NCBI GenBank assembly: GCA_947034885.2
Contig: OX344750.2
Coordinates: 40,782,821-40,846,820, forward strand
Origin: Thuidium tamariscinum
Lineage: Eukaryota; Streptophyta; Bryopsida; Hypnales; Thuidiaceae
Length of the DNA: 64,000 bases
Reading direction: 5' to 3'
Shown here piece by piece: positions 20,486 through 32,702 of this stretch; within the stretch, counting starts at the first letter, position 1, and each line of letters starts with the position of its first letter. The translations under genes and the position numbers were made by a program. The notes below the pieces were generated by a model. That model saw nothing but the letters and a program-made list of their open reading frames with translations, was not told where the DNA came from and did no database searches.

Positions 20486-21613
20486 TAATGATGCTAGCGC
20501 GTGAGTGTAAAGATGTGAGTTTATGAGTCTTGAACTTGATTTTAGGTATGTATCTACAACCATTTGAAGGTGTTTATTTCTTACAAGACCAACTTTCTAA
20601 ATTTGGCAATAAAGCAATTTTAGGTAGGTATGTGTGACTAGAGATTTGCATATTTTGAGCCAAAAATTTAATAGAAGGTCGGGATGAGGAATATCTTTCA
20701 TACGCACTAAAATTCAAGACATTTGGAAATATGAATCAAAAGTTATGGCTTGATTTTTATTTTTATTTTTTGTAAATGGGCAATTTAGCATATTGAAAAA
20801 AATCACTTTTAAAAAAAAAATTGGGTTAAATTGGATTTCTTCATTTAAGTATGCATGGTAAGCTTTAGTCATTCAATTTTGATCAATGAATCAAAAGTTA
20901 TGAGGAGTTTTGGTTTGTAGGCACTTATGAGTCCTTTACTCTAAAATAAACTTTGAAGTCCTTTATTTTACTCAATTTTTAATATTCTTTGAAAAAAAAT
21001 ATAATCATGGAATGTAGATAGTTCATAACAACATTGCAACCATTGATATTGGCATTTTTCAATTTCATAGATAACTTTTTCACAATTTTTTATTTTGAAT
21101 CATTTACTCTATATTTCTTTCTACTTATCAATTTTTTCCTCTATGTTGTACATTTCAAATTAATTTTCTAGGCAAGTCCCCTACTAGGCAGGCCTCAATA
21201 ATTAATCTAAAGAAGCACCACCATTTTGGACCATTCTTCATATGATTGACACCTCTTAAAATGTAGCTACCTTGTTTTTTTCATGGTAAAAAAATTATTT
21301 ATGAGCATTCAAATACTACTATCTTGCAATCTATATGGTCAAAAACTCTAAAAAAAATTCTACGTGTTTTCAAACTAGTTTACTACAAGATTTTATGGTT
21401 ATAAATCTTACAAAATGTTTTAAAAAAAATTGGTACTAGTACTAGAAATGAAACTTTGGTTGATTTTGCAGTAAACGTAGTCAAGATATTTAAGGGATTA
21501 TAATATTTGTACATACCTATAATATAGGTACACTATAATATAGAAAGAACCTATAATATAGACTCTTAGGTTTATGGGTTCTTAGATTTTATGGTCAAAT
21601 ACTAGCATTCCTT
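20486..21613. mobile_element. Mutator-like MITE, copy 3, split by a nested insertion
   Basis: The left end ATGATGCTAGCGCGTGAG and right end AATACTAGCATT belong to the 230-bp family. The flanking repeats TGGTTTGCA (20477-20485) and AGGTTTGCA (21615-21623) match at 8 of 9. Family sequence occupies roughly 20486-20580 and 21500-21613, while the roughly 900 bp between is unrelated AT-rich DNA. Part of that DNA (TTTGGCAATAAAGCAATTTTAGG) resembles the 36131 fold-back element. The insertion is therefore nested; the exact inner borders were not resolved. Confidence 0.65.
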
Positions 21614-21779
21614 GAGGTTTGCACACCTTCATTGAATTGGAGCATTTATGGAAGGATGGAATCACACAGGTCTAAATTATTTAACAAGATTGATACATTG
21701 CTTCTCTAAAATCCAACATTAGCCCAATATCCATCCTTCAAAGTGGGCCCAACAAAGCAAATTTTGTATCCTACAATTG

Positions 21780-21965
21780 TAAGAAAAAACCTTTTATTTT
21801 GTAGTATGTAAATTCAATATTCTTCATTCATCCTAGATAATTTAGTGCCAATGATTGCAAATATGAATTCAAGATTTGCAAATTTTATCATGTGTGGCAA
21901 GTAAAAAATTCCTCCATAAGGCCTACTTCAAAGGATGGGTATGGCATTTTACAAAATCTAGTGAT
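21780..21965. repeat. Dispersed repeat, also at 22480-22640
   Basis: Text around 21846-21930 (GATTGCAAATATGAATTCAA, then TCATGTGTGGCAAGTAAAAA) is paralleled at 22536-22600 in the same orientation about 690 bp away. This indicates a local duplication or two copies of one element. There is no coding capacity. Confidence 0.5.
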
Positions 21966-22649
21966 TGCAAATCATTCACAAAATTGTCCAAAATTTTAGT
22001 ACACTAATAATGGTATTTTGTATTGGCAATACTAATTACAAAACACAACACTAAATGTCAACAATCTTATTAATGTTACCAACACTAAATGTCGACATAG
22101 ACATTATTTGTCAACTTTTAGATATAAATTTTTTACAAAATTACTAGAATAATTCAAAATTTCTATTGTAATTAAAATTTTAAATGAGAAATATAATAAT
22201 AAAAATATAAAACTACAATTAGTGTTATATATTATTTCATCAAATTGCCATGAAAAAAATATATGAATAAAAAGGTGGTATCGCAATATTGAGGCAAACC
22301 ACTTGAAAGTTAAAGTGGATATGGTAAAAGTTCAAGTAACACTATTAGTAACATAAAATTAAATACCATTATTAGTGTACTAGAAGTTGCAAACTGCCAC
22401 CCATAATATAGGTTAGGGTGAATTGACTTCCTAGCTCAACCCCTCCAAGTCATTTTAGGGGTGCAAGTAATAAAAGTCCCTATTTTATGCTTGGATAATT
22501 TACCCTATATACTCTCCATAGATAGTTCGGGTCTTCTAATTGCAAATATGGATTCAAAATTTGAAAAAAAATTCATGTGTAGAAAATAAAAAATTTCGTT
22601 ATTTTCCTGTAGAGCAAGTGAGGTGGTTACTTCAACCCAACTATAATAT

Positions 22650-22890
22650 AGGTCTTTTAACTGTGTAATGCACCTATGGACACTAAGTGCCCAATGGATG
22701 ATAGAAAATTCTTGCATGTAAGACAAAAATGCAATTGTTCATCCTTGAAATTTTGTATAAAAAGAGAGGTTATGAATAGTAGTTTGGTCTCCAATAAATA
22801 CTTTTGAGTTCCTTATAGTAGACAGTTAATTTGCATTGTTACAAAAACAATTATTTTTATTGAGACCAATCCATCCTTCTAGTGTAAAGA
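22650..22890. mobile_element. Highly degenerate TTAA-type MITE
   Basis: The interior text CCAATGGATGATAGAAAATTC, ACAAAAATGCAATTGTTCAT and CCTTGAAATTTTGTATAAAA follows the order of the 19043 and 19892 copies. The ends are too eroded to define and the borders are approximate. Confidence 0.45.
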
Positions 22891-22899
22891 TGTCTAAGG

Positions 22900-23320
22900 T
22901 AGAACTAGTGAACCACCCATCCCAACCAACATTTGATAGCCAATCTATAGATTCACATATTTCCAATCAAGGCTAGAGTGGTGTTTTTTTTCTTCCTTTT
23001 CAAAGTTGGGACTAAAAGTTCATGACACATTCCCTAAAGTAGTATGCAAAAAAATAGGAAGCAATGATTGGGGAAGTGGAGAAGTGTTATTTGAATGATT
23101 GGAATTATAAGAGTCCAAATATTAGCTATAGATTCAACTTACTATTTGCCTTTCAAAATTCATAGTAATTTCAATTCATGCAATAAAATTCCCAAAGTTT
23201 TTGGGATCCTTGTCATTTCTATCATTGCACCTCTAAAAATAATTATGTTACCTTGCACTACTAAGATGAGATCATGTCTAGAATACATTAAATGATTGGT
23301 TATGGGTGGTTCTAAATTAA
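22900..23320. repeat. About 420-bp dispersed element, also at 41340-41760
   Basis: A stretch of about 280 bp (GGAAGCAATGATTGGGGAAG through CTTTCAAAATTCATAGTAAT to CACTACTAAGATGAGATCATG) is clearly similar to 41505-41720. The possible terminal pair GAACCACCCATCC and GGTTATGGGTGGTTC is inverted. The superfamily is unknown and it is non-coding. Confidence 0.55.
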
Positions 23321-23939
23321 TTGTGGGGTTCTTGGGATGGCAAGCTACACTAAATGCTCATACACTCTAATCTCCATAACATTCAATAGTGTTCATCAAT
23401 TTTGTCTTGTAGTAGACAGAATCATGTGAAATATTCCACATCCCAACTTTAGCTATATGCCACGCGTCACAATTTGTTTGACAATGAGAAGGTCTAGTAG
23501 GTGACAACTTCCAAAATTTTATTAATAAAAGATCAATACTGTGAAGTGAGTGAATGTACAACTAACTTAATTACACTTAGTAAAGATGAAGGAGGGGCAC
23601 AATCTAGGGAATTATGTAGAGAAAACGGACAATTTCCTAGTTTTGAGTAGGTGGCTTGGATTTTTCAATTTTTACTTGGAAGTAGGCCTAGAGAGTGCAA
23701 ATTTACCGGTTGGCATCCCCATTTTCTAATGTAGTTAGGCAATTAGTTGACATTTTTGTTTTCATTTATCCACTTTCCTAAATTTCTGAAATGGGGCCGG
23801 TTTTGGATTTTGGTGGTGGATTTTTATTCCCTCTCCATTTTTTTTCCCTTTAAGTCTCTTTGTCATTCATTCCCAATTTTTTTTCTTCCGAGTGTTTAGG
23901 ATTCGACATTCTCTCTATTTTTTTTGTCTAAAAAGTGTC

Positions 23940-24030
23940 TTTGGTAGGAGTTGAACCTGGCAAAGCTCCTACCATTTTAGGGCCAAGGATATAGCCTTCA
24001 AAAAATATAAGGACCGAGAAAGGGTCCAAG
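23940..24030 (-). repeat. Possible tRNA-derived SINE head (minus strand)
   Basis: On the minus strand, GGCTATATCCTTGGCCC is followed by GGTAGGAGCTTTGCC and a B-box-like CAGGTTCAACTCCTACC. This resembles the 16671 segment in design but not closely in sequence. There is no cloverleaf, and the call is tentative. Confidence 0.3.
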
Positions 24031-24059
24031 TATTTTCCGGAGGTTGGTTAGTATTGGAA

Positions 24060-26880
24060 GTCAAGAAATTTATATGCCACTATCGTTAGTATCAACTGCC
24101 CTAAATGAACAAGTGCATCAATCAAACTCAGTCTATTAGAGGAATTCAAATAAGAAGAGGGGTTAGCATACAAAAAACAATATTTATTGTCATTCTTCCA
24201 AAGTGGGACAATATCACTAATAATGTCATCTATGACTTCATCTGGCCCTTCCAAGGCAATTCACATCATTGCCTCAAGATTTTTATTGCCCAACCTGTTT
24301 CTAACTCTAGTTTTGATTAAATTTTGGACACTAAAAGCACGCTCACATATACTTGTAGAAACACACTACGCACGAGCTAACTTTGCAAGAATGAGGAAGT
24401 TAGGGTATTGTGCTTGTAAAGCCTAATTCCAAGTTATCATGCCCCACAAGTCCCTAAAATTCTTATCACCCCATTTTGTAGTGCATTGAAGTTTAAAGGT
24501 AAGAAGTTCACACTTATATGCTACAAGGTCCATAAGAGATTAAGAGGAGGGAGTTTGAAGCTTGCATGTGAGTGTTCCACCCCATAATGGCCCAACAAAG
24601 TGTCCAATTCAGAGATACACCAATTCTCCAAGCCCACCTATCTTGAAGGGGTACTAGTCGGATTCAAAATCTTAAAACAAGAAATCAAATCATTGTCACT
24701 GAAATGTACATCAAGGATAGAGCAAACAACCTCTACAAAAAAAATTGAAATGTCAATGCCTCCTTCAAGTCAGTGCCAAGCCTAGAACGCATCATCTGAA
24801 AACTGTGGAACATAGATCCCCTCACCTAAGACTGCAGCCTCCTCAAGTATCCACCGTGAGGACCATAATTAGACAAAACATGATAACTTGTGGATTCATT
24901 GAAGATATCAGCATTCAAATCACATGAATCAACAATGAACATCATTCAAATTTGAGCTATCTTAGTACATACAATGCTGCCTACAATTGTGATATCAACA
25001 AACTTCAATTGAAATACCTTAAACAACATGGCTAAGGTTTGAAGAATGTCAACAAAAAAAAGAGGATGTAGATGTACTTGAATTGATCTAACTTTTCCAA
25101 AACAGATTTTGCAACAACTGAATCACTCTCATCATCTCATGGGTGATTGCAAGAAACACTTGTCCTATTTTGTGTCACACGTTGCATTCTAATTTGTTTT
25201 TTGGCCATAACTTTTGTGTTTTAGCTCCGATTGACTCAAGATTTGGAGGGAAGGTACTCATAACTATCATAAGCCTTCCACAATTTTTTCATAATTCTCA
25301 AAAATAGTTTACTATCCAGAAATAGACCCCAATTGGATGTCACACTTGGCAGTTTAGGGATTTTTAGTACCTGAGCTATACCTTTTTTTTAATGATTTTA
25401 ATATAAAATTTGGATGAGATGGTCTTCTATTAGACTTATAGCTCTCTAGGGAAGGTTTTTTTTAAAAGTTAATTTTGTGAGGTGTAGAGGTCTGCAAAGT
25501 GAGTTCCCTTTTGTTTGTATTTTGAAACATATAAAATATTATTTTGGTGGTTTTTTTGTGAATGACCATCTCCATAAAGTTGTTGCAAATGGATACTTTA
25601 TATTTTTTGAAAATATCTATTTTTACTATTTTTCCCTAATTAAAACATCAAGATATGTATTTTCTGGAGGTTTGGCACTTTTCAAGTTCTCCTACTTAGA
25701 GAATTCTTCTATCCATTTTCTTTGGTGAAAACCTTCATCTTAGAGGTATATACACTATTCATATTTTTCAAATTTTTTTAAAATTAATTTTCTAATTTTA
25801 AAGTACTCCCAAATAAATCAGCCAAACGCAACAAATAGGATAGGTGTTTCTTACAATCACCCTCATCAACCTCTTGGAAAAAAATTAGAATAGATTCCAA
25901 TGAATCACATAGGGCAGTGACTACTTGCCACCTACTCAACCAACGGATTTTGTGATACCACTTCATAGACTTTTTTAATCAAATAATTGCTCTTACAAGG
26001 CCATGAGTGCATACTTGTACTTACTTGACTTATGGAAGAAATCTGAAATTGAATTGATCAAGGAGTCTATTTCAGTGGACAAAACCTTACAACCTAGTGT
26101 TTTAGCAACATTCAAGGCAACAAGGTTAGTGCGATGAGCTACGCAATGAACTACCAAGAGGAACGGATTTACCTCATTGTGGAGTCGTGTTGAAACACCA
26201 ATGTTGCAACCCACCATGCTACTAGCTCCATCACTGCCAAAGGCCACAAACTTGCACAAATCTAAATTCCACAGCCACAATTGAGATATTATATAGTCAA
26301 AAATTGAAGTAAAGCCTTTCTTGCCACCATCTAGTTACAGCAGACCTAAAAAAATTATTACAGGCAGACCCTCCTCTACAATTGTGGCAAACATGACAAG
26401 ATGTCCAGTGGCGCTAATCTCTGTAGATTCATCAATCATAATGCCAAAAAATGGAGAATTTCAAATCCTATAAATAATTTTCTTCTAAATTACTATAGAT
26501 ATGCAATAAACAAAATCATTGCAAGTTTTTTCATCTTTGTACATGCTAGCTGTAATAGGAGCTTTCACAGATACCAACAATTTACACAATATAGGGAACT
26601 TTGAATAAGGAAGAGATTGCTTCCCTGTAAAATATACAGCTTGAAACAGGGTGAGCAAGGCCTTGTCACAAGCCCCTTGTCTAGTCAAAATTGCTTTCTC
26701 CATGGTTTTCTCTTCGTTGTTGCTAACCAAGGCAAGCCTGCGATGTTTATTTGAACAAGAATGGTCTACAAACACACTCACCTTAAAAATCCGATTGAGC
26801 ATCCCCCCTTGACTCTGCAAACTTTGCTATACAGTTTGCCTTTGAGGCAAAAAAATGCAACTAGTTGAATTGAGTGGCCC
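24060..26880 (-). pseudogene. hAT transposase relic (DUF4371/zinc-finger type)
   Basis: Minus-strand remnants follow the order of a hAT transposase of the KIAA/zinc-finger 862-like type. The N-terminal part is SVFVDHSCSNKHRRLAL (about 26750). A catalytic-region motif FFGIMIDESTEIS..GHLV follows (about 26460-26400), then VAFGSDGASSMVGC and VVHCVAHRTNLVALN (about 26240-26110), and KIRWLSRWQVVTALCDSLES (about 25950). Beyond an inserted element come KLDQFKYIYILFF (about 25090), FSDNDLISCFKILNP (about 24680) and the C-terminal dimerisation region FSVQNLIKTRVRN..NLEAMMRIA. Stops and frameshifts interrupt it repeatedly, for example a stop after ITASMYKDEKTCNDFVYCIS.., one in the VTVFLGLL-like stretch, and one before VGLENW. 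No terminal inverted repeats were identified. It is a plain DNA transposon and no longer functional. Confidence 0.85.
25137..25861. mobile_element. 725-bp element with GGGTGATTGCAAGAAACAC ends, copy B, inside the hAT relic
   Basis: The ends are GGGTGATTGCAAGAAACACT and GTGTTTCTTACAATCACC. It is flanked by CTCATCATC (25128-25136) and CTCATCAAC (25862-25870), an 8-of-9 match consistent with a Mutator-like 9-bp duplication. The hAT reading FQEVDE ends at one border and resumes as ESDSVVAK at the other, so the insertion postdates the hAT. The interior is about 90% similar by eye to the 50452 copy. It is non-coding. Confidence 0.85.
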
Positions 26881-27280
26881 ATTGCTCTTTCCACAAAGTT
26901 CTAACTAGTTCAGCCTAGGAACGGGCTGGTTGATCTATATCTAGGCTGTTAAGTGATCTCACATTGTCACTTGCGGAAGAGGGCAGAATGGCAGATCCAA
27001 AGAATCTACTTCACGCGATCTCCCAAAATAGGAATCCCAGATTGATTTGTGCTCTTTGCCATTAAGAAAACTTGCCAATGAAGCACAATGCACATCTAAG
27101 CATTAGAGAACAACAATGATGATTTTGCAAAATTGAAGCAAATCTACCACAATGAAGACCTCAAGCATTAGATAGCAACAAGTTTGCAATTTCATCACAC
27201 CAAAAAGTACAAGTCGAGCTCATGACATTCAAATCAAGATAGGACAAAAAAAATAGGGAGACTAATAAAAAAACGAGGGA

Positions 27281-28077
27281 GGGTCGTTGCAAGAAACACC
27301 GTCCATTTTCCGTAACGTTTTGGATTGGACGCTTTTTTCTTTTAGAGTACTATTTAATTAGAAAATCAATTTTAAGAAAACATAAAAAATATGTCCAATG
27401 TATATACCTTAAATACACCTATTGCCTTTTAGTTCATAAATCCAAGATCATTTTTGGCAAGCTACTATTTAGTGATAAGTTTCAAAGGTATTCTATAAAG
27501 GAAAAGCTTAGGAAAATTTTCTAAGTAGGAGAACTATAAAAGTAGAAAATCTCATGAAAATGGGTGTATTTACATTTTAATTTGTAAAAAATAGGAAAAG
27601 TTAATTTTCTTAAATCTAAAAATTTTTCATTTGGGAAGAGTTGATGGTGATGACATTTCACCAAAAAATAATCTCAGCTCCATTATCAATGGTCAGAAAT
27701 TGCGTGCAATAGGAGTGTTGTTTGCACACATGTGGAGGACATAAATATTGTATTTTTAGATTTTCTTTGGTAGGAATATGCTTTCCTACTATGCAAATGC
27801 ACCATGAAAATTTCAACTTTAGATAATTAAATTTGGGTAGTCCTAACGTAGGAAAACCCTCTTAACCTCAATTTGTGACAAATTAACAAAAATTAATTTT
27901 AAATATAAAATGATTTTTTTTAATTTCTGAAAAATAAGAGATGTAAAAATCATCAAATTAGAGAGGTCCAATAATTATTTCATATTCTTGAATATTTTAA
28001 TTCAAAAGTTATAGCAGAAAAGAACAACGTCAGTCCAATTGTGACGGGAAATAGGACCAGTGTTTCTTGCAATCACC
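27281..28077. mobile_element. 797-bp element with GGGTCGTTGCAAGAAACAC ends, copy C
   Basis: The left end GGGTCGTTGCAAGAAACACC and the right end GTGTTTCTTGCAATCACC are inverted. The interior runs in reverse order relative to copies A and B (for example GAGAACTATAAAAGTAGAAAA corresponds to the inverse of CACTTTTCTAGTTCTCCTAC in copy A). A target duplication could not be assigned. It is non-coding. Confidence 0.7.
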
Positions 28078-28084
28078 TAGGAGC

Positions 28085-28450
28085 ACAAGGAAATACTTGA
28101 TTTGATCGATTGCCTCAATCATGTATACAAATTTTGCAACAATTGATAATCTAGTCAATCACACCAATCGCACAAGTCCCTATAGATCCAACAAAACACA
28201 ATGAAATCAAGATAATTAAAAAAAATATGAAGACTAATCTCTGGAACTAGAGGTGTTAGCTAGAAAAGACACACAACACCCTAAATTCTAAAATAAAAAA
28301 ATAAAAAGGAAATACTTGATCCAATGATATCGATCACAAAAACAGATTTTGCAACAATCAATAATCCAGTCGATTACTCCAATCACAGAAGTCCTTACAA
28401 GTCCAACAACAATCAATAATCTAATCAATTACACCAATTGGGAATACCTT
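28085..28450. repeat. Degenerate direct repeats upstream of the hAT relic
   Basis: Two to three related segments share GGAAATACTTGAT, CAGATTTTGCAACAATC, AATAATCTAGTC/AATCCAGTCGATTAC and CACAAGTCC text, at about 28085-28200, 28311-28400 and 28405-28450. The boundaries are imprecise and the function unknown. Confidence 0.45.
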
Positions 28451-29468
28451 ATCCGATCGCCCTAATTGCACACATTAATTTTGGAACATTTGATTTTGAA
28501 AAATCAACACAAATACTAGTGCCACCAACGGAGTGAGTGGCTGGACCACCCCAATTTATCAATTCCAAAGCCAAAAGAGGAGATCAAATGCTTGATCATT
28601 TGTAGATGCACCGATTTTACAAGTCACCTGATCACAAAGAGACATAGTGGAAGAGGCTCCAAGAAATCTAGTGATCACCCTAAACCCAAACTCTTATAAA
28701 ATTGAATTCCCCCTGAACAATGCAGCATGCACCAAGTGCACAATACACCAAAGAAATTGTGAGAAGCCCATAATATAATTCAACTTCAAATTTCCAATTT
28801 TGCAAATAAGAATTTGCAAACAAAGTAAGCGCTCAGCCACTCTATAGTCCATACACAAACCAATGATCAAATGCATCAATGCAATGAAGGAGATCAAGTG
28901 ATGGACTAACGAACTGACAGGTGAGAGTCTCAGTGTGAGAGATTACACTTCAGGTGGCCAACCTCAGCCATTGATGGATCTATTGATGGGGATGATCGAC
29001 AACTAGTGAGGGCCCAAGGTTGAGGGTTCAGACTTCATTTCAAGCCAATAGGGCTCTAGTATTGCAATGGTAATTTTGAATTTACATTTTCAAGAATCCA
29101 AGGCATATTGTGTTGTATTACCATGCAATGCAATAGTGCACTCAATCACTTAAGGTAGGAGGCTCGGAAATGGAGCAATTAAGGTGAAAGAGAGGTCTGT
29201 GGACTAGAGTAATCGGCGGAACTGTGTGTTCATAGAGTCAGAGGATGGCCAAGTGGGGATTACATTGAACAAAAGTGGAATCAGAATTTTTGGAGGTGTT
29301 TCAAAGAAACTATGGATTTATTTCGCACGTGAGAGGTCGTAGGTATCTACAGCAACATATAGGCCGTAGATTCTGTGATATACCACTGTCGCTAAATACA
29401 AAAAGTAAGTTCTAAAAAAAAAAGCTGACGATCACAGCACTGCAAGCAGTGCTAAAATCATGCAGAAG

Positions 29469-30905
29469 CTAAGTGAAACCACGTCCTACCGAGCCTAATG
29501 GTACTTGCAGGAACGTGAACTGTACAACGTCGTGAGTGTAAAAGCGCACAGGCTTGCAGGTTGCGCACAGTCCAATCTGCGCCTGCAGAGCGTGTAGTGC
29601 GTCCTGAAATCGCGCCTTCTGCTGCCCTGCCAACGCGATTGGAAAGCCCACCACGTCACGGAATTTGAAAATCCGAAAATTTCAAAAAGCTAGCGATGTT
29701 GACCCGTTAGAGCTGCGCCACTGTGTCTCCCGCACTGTCCTTCAGATTCTCTGTCAAGGGAGGGAAGCGCGACCGGAAGCGACCGTTCCGTAGTCTGCTG
29801 GAAGTGTGCGAGGCCACCGATTTCTTCCCCCCCCTCCGCGCTTGCGTCGTCCGTGTATCCTTATCAACGTGAGCACTGTACAAGGCATCGCATAGCTGTC
29901 CGCGCTCCTCCATCTGTGTTGCAACGCTCCTAGTTTCTTCCACCTTCAGTACGTCCAACAAGAGGCCGCTTGCCTTCAACGTTGCTGTGTGCTCCATAGC
30001 TCTTGAGTGTTGAGAGATGTAGAGGGTCCTGCTACAAACAGTGATGACGAGGGCATAGCATACTGCAGACTTGGAGCAAAGAGGAACGGCTGAACCACAT
30101 TGAATGAGTTTGAGAATGGGAGAGGTCGGACTTCCTGAAGAGCAGGCATTTGAGAAGTGTCCTGGCCCTTCCTCTTAGCCGCTCGCCTCTCCAAAGCGAG
30201 CTTCTGATTGTCTCTGCAGATTTGTGGGGCATTTCTACAATAAGGAGATTGGTACCCAAGCATTGGAGCATTTCGTTTGATTGCTGCGTGGAGCTTATCT
30301 CCCATTGCTTTGACATTCTTCACACTCCACAGGTCGTTGTGCTTCCTCCGTGCATCTCTTTCTTCTGCCCTTGCTTGCTTTGCTTTCTCCTTCTCTCTTT
30401 TCTACTGTGCTCTCATCTGTTTTGTGGCCTCCTTTTGAGCTTGCTTCCTCTGGCGTTCCTCTGTAGCCAAGGTTCTCTTCGAAGCTACCGCCTCCAACTG
30501 CTGGACGTGCTCCTCCTGTGTTAGCAAAATCAAATGGTGGTAGTCGATCCTGGGCTCCAAAGTCAGCTTCGGAACGGGCGGCACTAGTATGCGTGGAAGG
30601 CGCAGCAACTCCAAGAAGGTGGCAGCTTAGCAGGAGTCCTCCGTGGCAGTGCGTGCTATGTCTCCGTCAGGACGTCGGTCAGCTGCGAGTCCTTCAATAT
30701 GTACTCCATCTGCTTCTCTTTCTATGTCTACATAGTAATGTTGATAAGTGGGGATGTTAGTGGTGTCTTCATTGAAAATTTCTTGCACCTCCCACTACTG
30801 TAGAGCTTCTGGTTGTGTATTGCGTGTCTGTCGTGAAGGGCTGCCCGATCCTCCTTCCCCTATCTCAAACATCTGACTGGGTCCCATTTTCGAGTCTATA
30901 GCTCA
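29469..30905 (-). pseudogene. Degenerate C-terminal extension region of the transposon
   Basis: Downstream of the DDE domain, several minus-strand open pieces are separated by stops. One (30402-30614) is rich in Glu, Lys, Gln and Arg, with EERQRKQAQKEATKQMRAQ, and looks like a coiled coil; it continues past a stop as KREKEKAKQARAEERD. Others (29976-30323, 29707-29997 and 29469-29654) show basic clusters such as ALERRAAKRKG but no known domain. They may be the original C-terminal tail of the transposase or a second protein of the element. Composition matches the transposase frame. Confidence 0.55.
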
Positions 30906-30992
30906 AGGATTGAATGGGAAGATTCCAGTGCATTCAAAACCCTTCATGATGTTCTGAGAAGTGAGAGCTCGTCTTAATGCACAGGCCACCCA

Positions 30993-32702
30993 CTAAACAA
31001 GGTCTTCTTTCATAGGCTTCTTCCCCTTGTGACTGAGAGTCCATTTGTCTCTGTAGGCTCGGAATGTTGCTTTGAATGGTCTAAAGCAAGACACATCCAA
31101 GGGCTGGAGAGCATGAAAGGTGTGGGAAGGTAAACTTAGTAGATCCAGTCCTTGAGTCATGGCCAACTTGATCACTTCCATGCTCACATGGGAGCTATGG
31201 CCGTTTAGAATGAGCAAGTGCCTCTTGGTAGGGATCAAATCATAGTCATTGGACAGTTGCAATAAGAAGTGGCACATCCACTCTTTGAATAAGTCATTAG
31301 GCATGTAAGCATTCACCTGCATTGCCATTATTGCCTCTCGCTCGCTTGTCTTGCTGAGGTAATTTCTCACTTTTTGTTTCCCTTTGAATATGTAGAAGTT
31401 AGGGATCTTGTCACCTTGAGCATTGATGTATGACAGAACAAACAGCCACTCTCTTTGGTCAGGAGTGACTTTGTGAACATCCTTGGAGCCTCTCTTTGCT
31501 AAAACGTAGCCACCTCCATCATGCCCTGCTTGGGCTCCACTTTCATCACAGTTCCAGATTTGTTGTGCCTTATAATTGTTTCTCTTGTATAGTGTTGCCA
31601 AGTTCTCATAGAAAGTGGCCACTGTTTCAGGACACAGGTTTTTAGCTCTACTGTGAGGAAGTGCTTGAGCTCTTCTAAGAACTAACTCCTCATGCCTTCT
31701 TCTAAAGCATTTCAACCAGCCATTCCTTGGCATACCATCTCTGAAAGGAGTGACTCTACCTTGGGTAAGGATGCCTACTTTTTCTTGAAGTTGTCCCATG
31801 CTATAAGGAAATCCTAGTTTCTGCATTTTTATTAAAAAATCTACAAGTTCAGCTTCTTCAGCATCAGACATCACTCCCTCTCTACCTCTTTTTCTCTGCA
31901 GGGTGGTGCCATAGAAATGTCCTCTCAAGGTTGAGGACGGTGTGCCATGTTCCCTGGCTGCAATTCTCACTGGCATACCGTCCTCGATGTTAGCCAGAGC
32001 GCTCTTCAACTGTGAGTCAGTCCAATTCCCATTCTGTCTTAATTTCTGTTTCCGTACTTCGTTTCCATTGCCTCTCTTTCCACGTACAGGAATAGTGTCT
32101 TCGGAATGAATACCTGTTGTGGGTCCGCCTCTGGTCGCCGCAGATTTGAGCTGCTCCGATGGAATGTTGGATCCGTAGGGTCGGTTCGGGCACGGCTCTG
32201 GAGTGCGGAACGCTAATCGCTCCGCAGCCTGGTCCACCGAAGATCCACCGTCGGGTAGTGCGCTTCTTGTGGATTGAGTGACGAGCCGCGGACGAAGTCT
32301 GGAGGTGGTCCCGCTGGGCGCCTTGTCGGCCTCGTTCTCCGCCATAGGGCTCGCATGGCTGTCTGCTCCAGCATGCCATGTGCCTCCAAGCTCCGTGGTG
32401 GGGCCGCCTTGCTTGTGAGGTTCTTTGTCGTCCGCTCCGTCTCGCGCAAGGACGTCGGCATTGTGTCGCCTTAGCATCCTCCTCACCTTCCGTTCTTTGC
32501 GGGCTAGCTGGTCAGTTCCGTCATCTTCATCTGCCGTGTCTTTGTCCTCAGGGAAGACGTCCATGTCCAAAAGCTCTTGATATGCCAATTCCTCTTCTAG
32601 ACGCTTGGCTTGTTCAAAGACGTCTTCATTATAGTATTCGCAGAATTCACCATCGTCCTCGTCATTCTCACAGAAATCTGACTGGCTACTGCCCCAGCTC
32701 CT
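30993..32702 (-). pseudogene. HTH-CENPB/DDE-type transposase, probably inactive
   Basis: The frame is open from 32702 (after an upstream stop) to a TAG at 30993-30995, about 569 codons. The residue numbers below count from the codon at 32586-32588. The region order is an acidic N-terminus, an HTH DNA-binding domain with GNWTDSQLKSALANI and IAAREHGTPSSTLRGH (about 187-225), a CENPB-type second HTH with MPRNGWLKCFRRRHEELVLR (about 286-306), and a DDE nuclease domain. The first catalytic Asp is in IWNCDESG (348) and the third in ALQPLDVSCFRPFK (498). The second, normally Asp in the LILDGHSSH context, is Asn (462; codon AAC). The stop at 30993 comes before the expected end, because family-like text ALRRALTSQNIMKGF and TGIFPFNP continues in frame to about 30906. 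Both changes suggest the copy cannot transpose itself. Confidence 0.88.
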
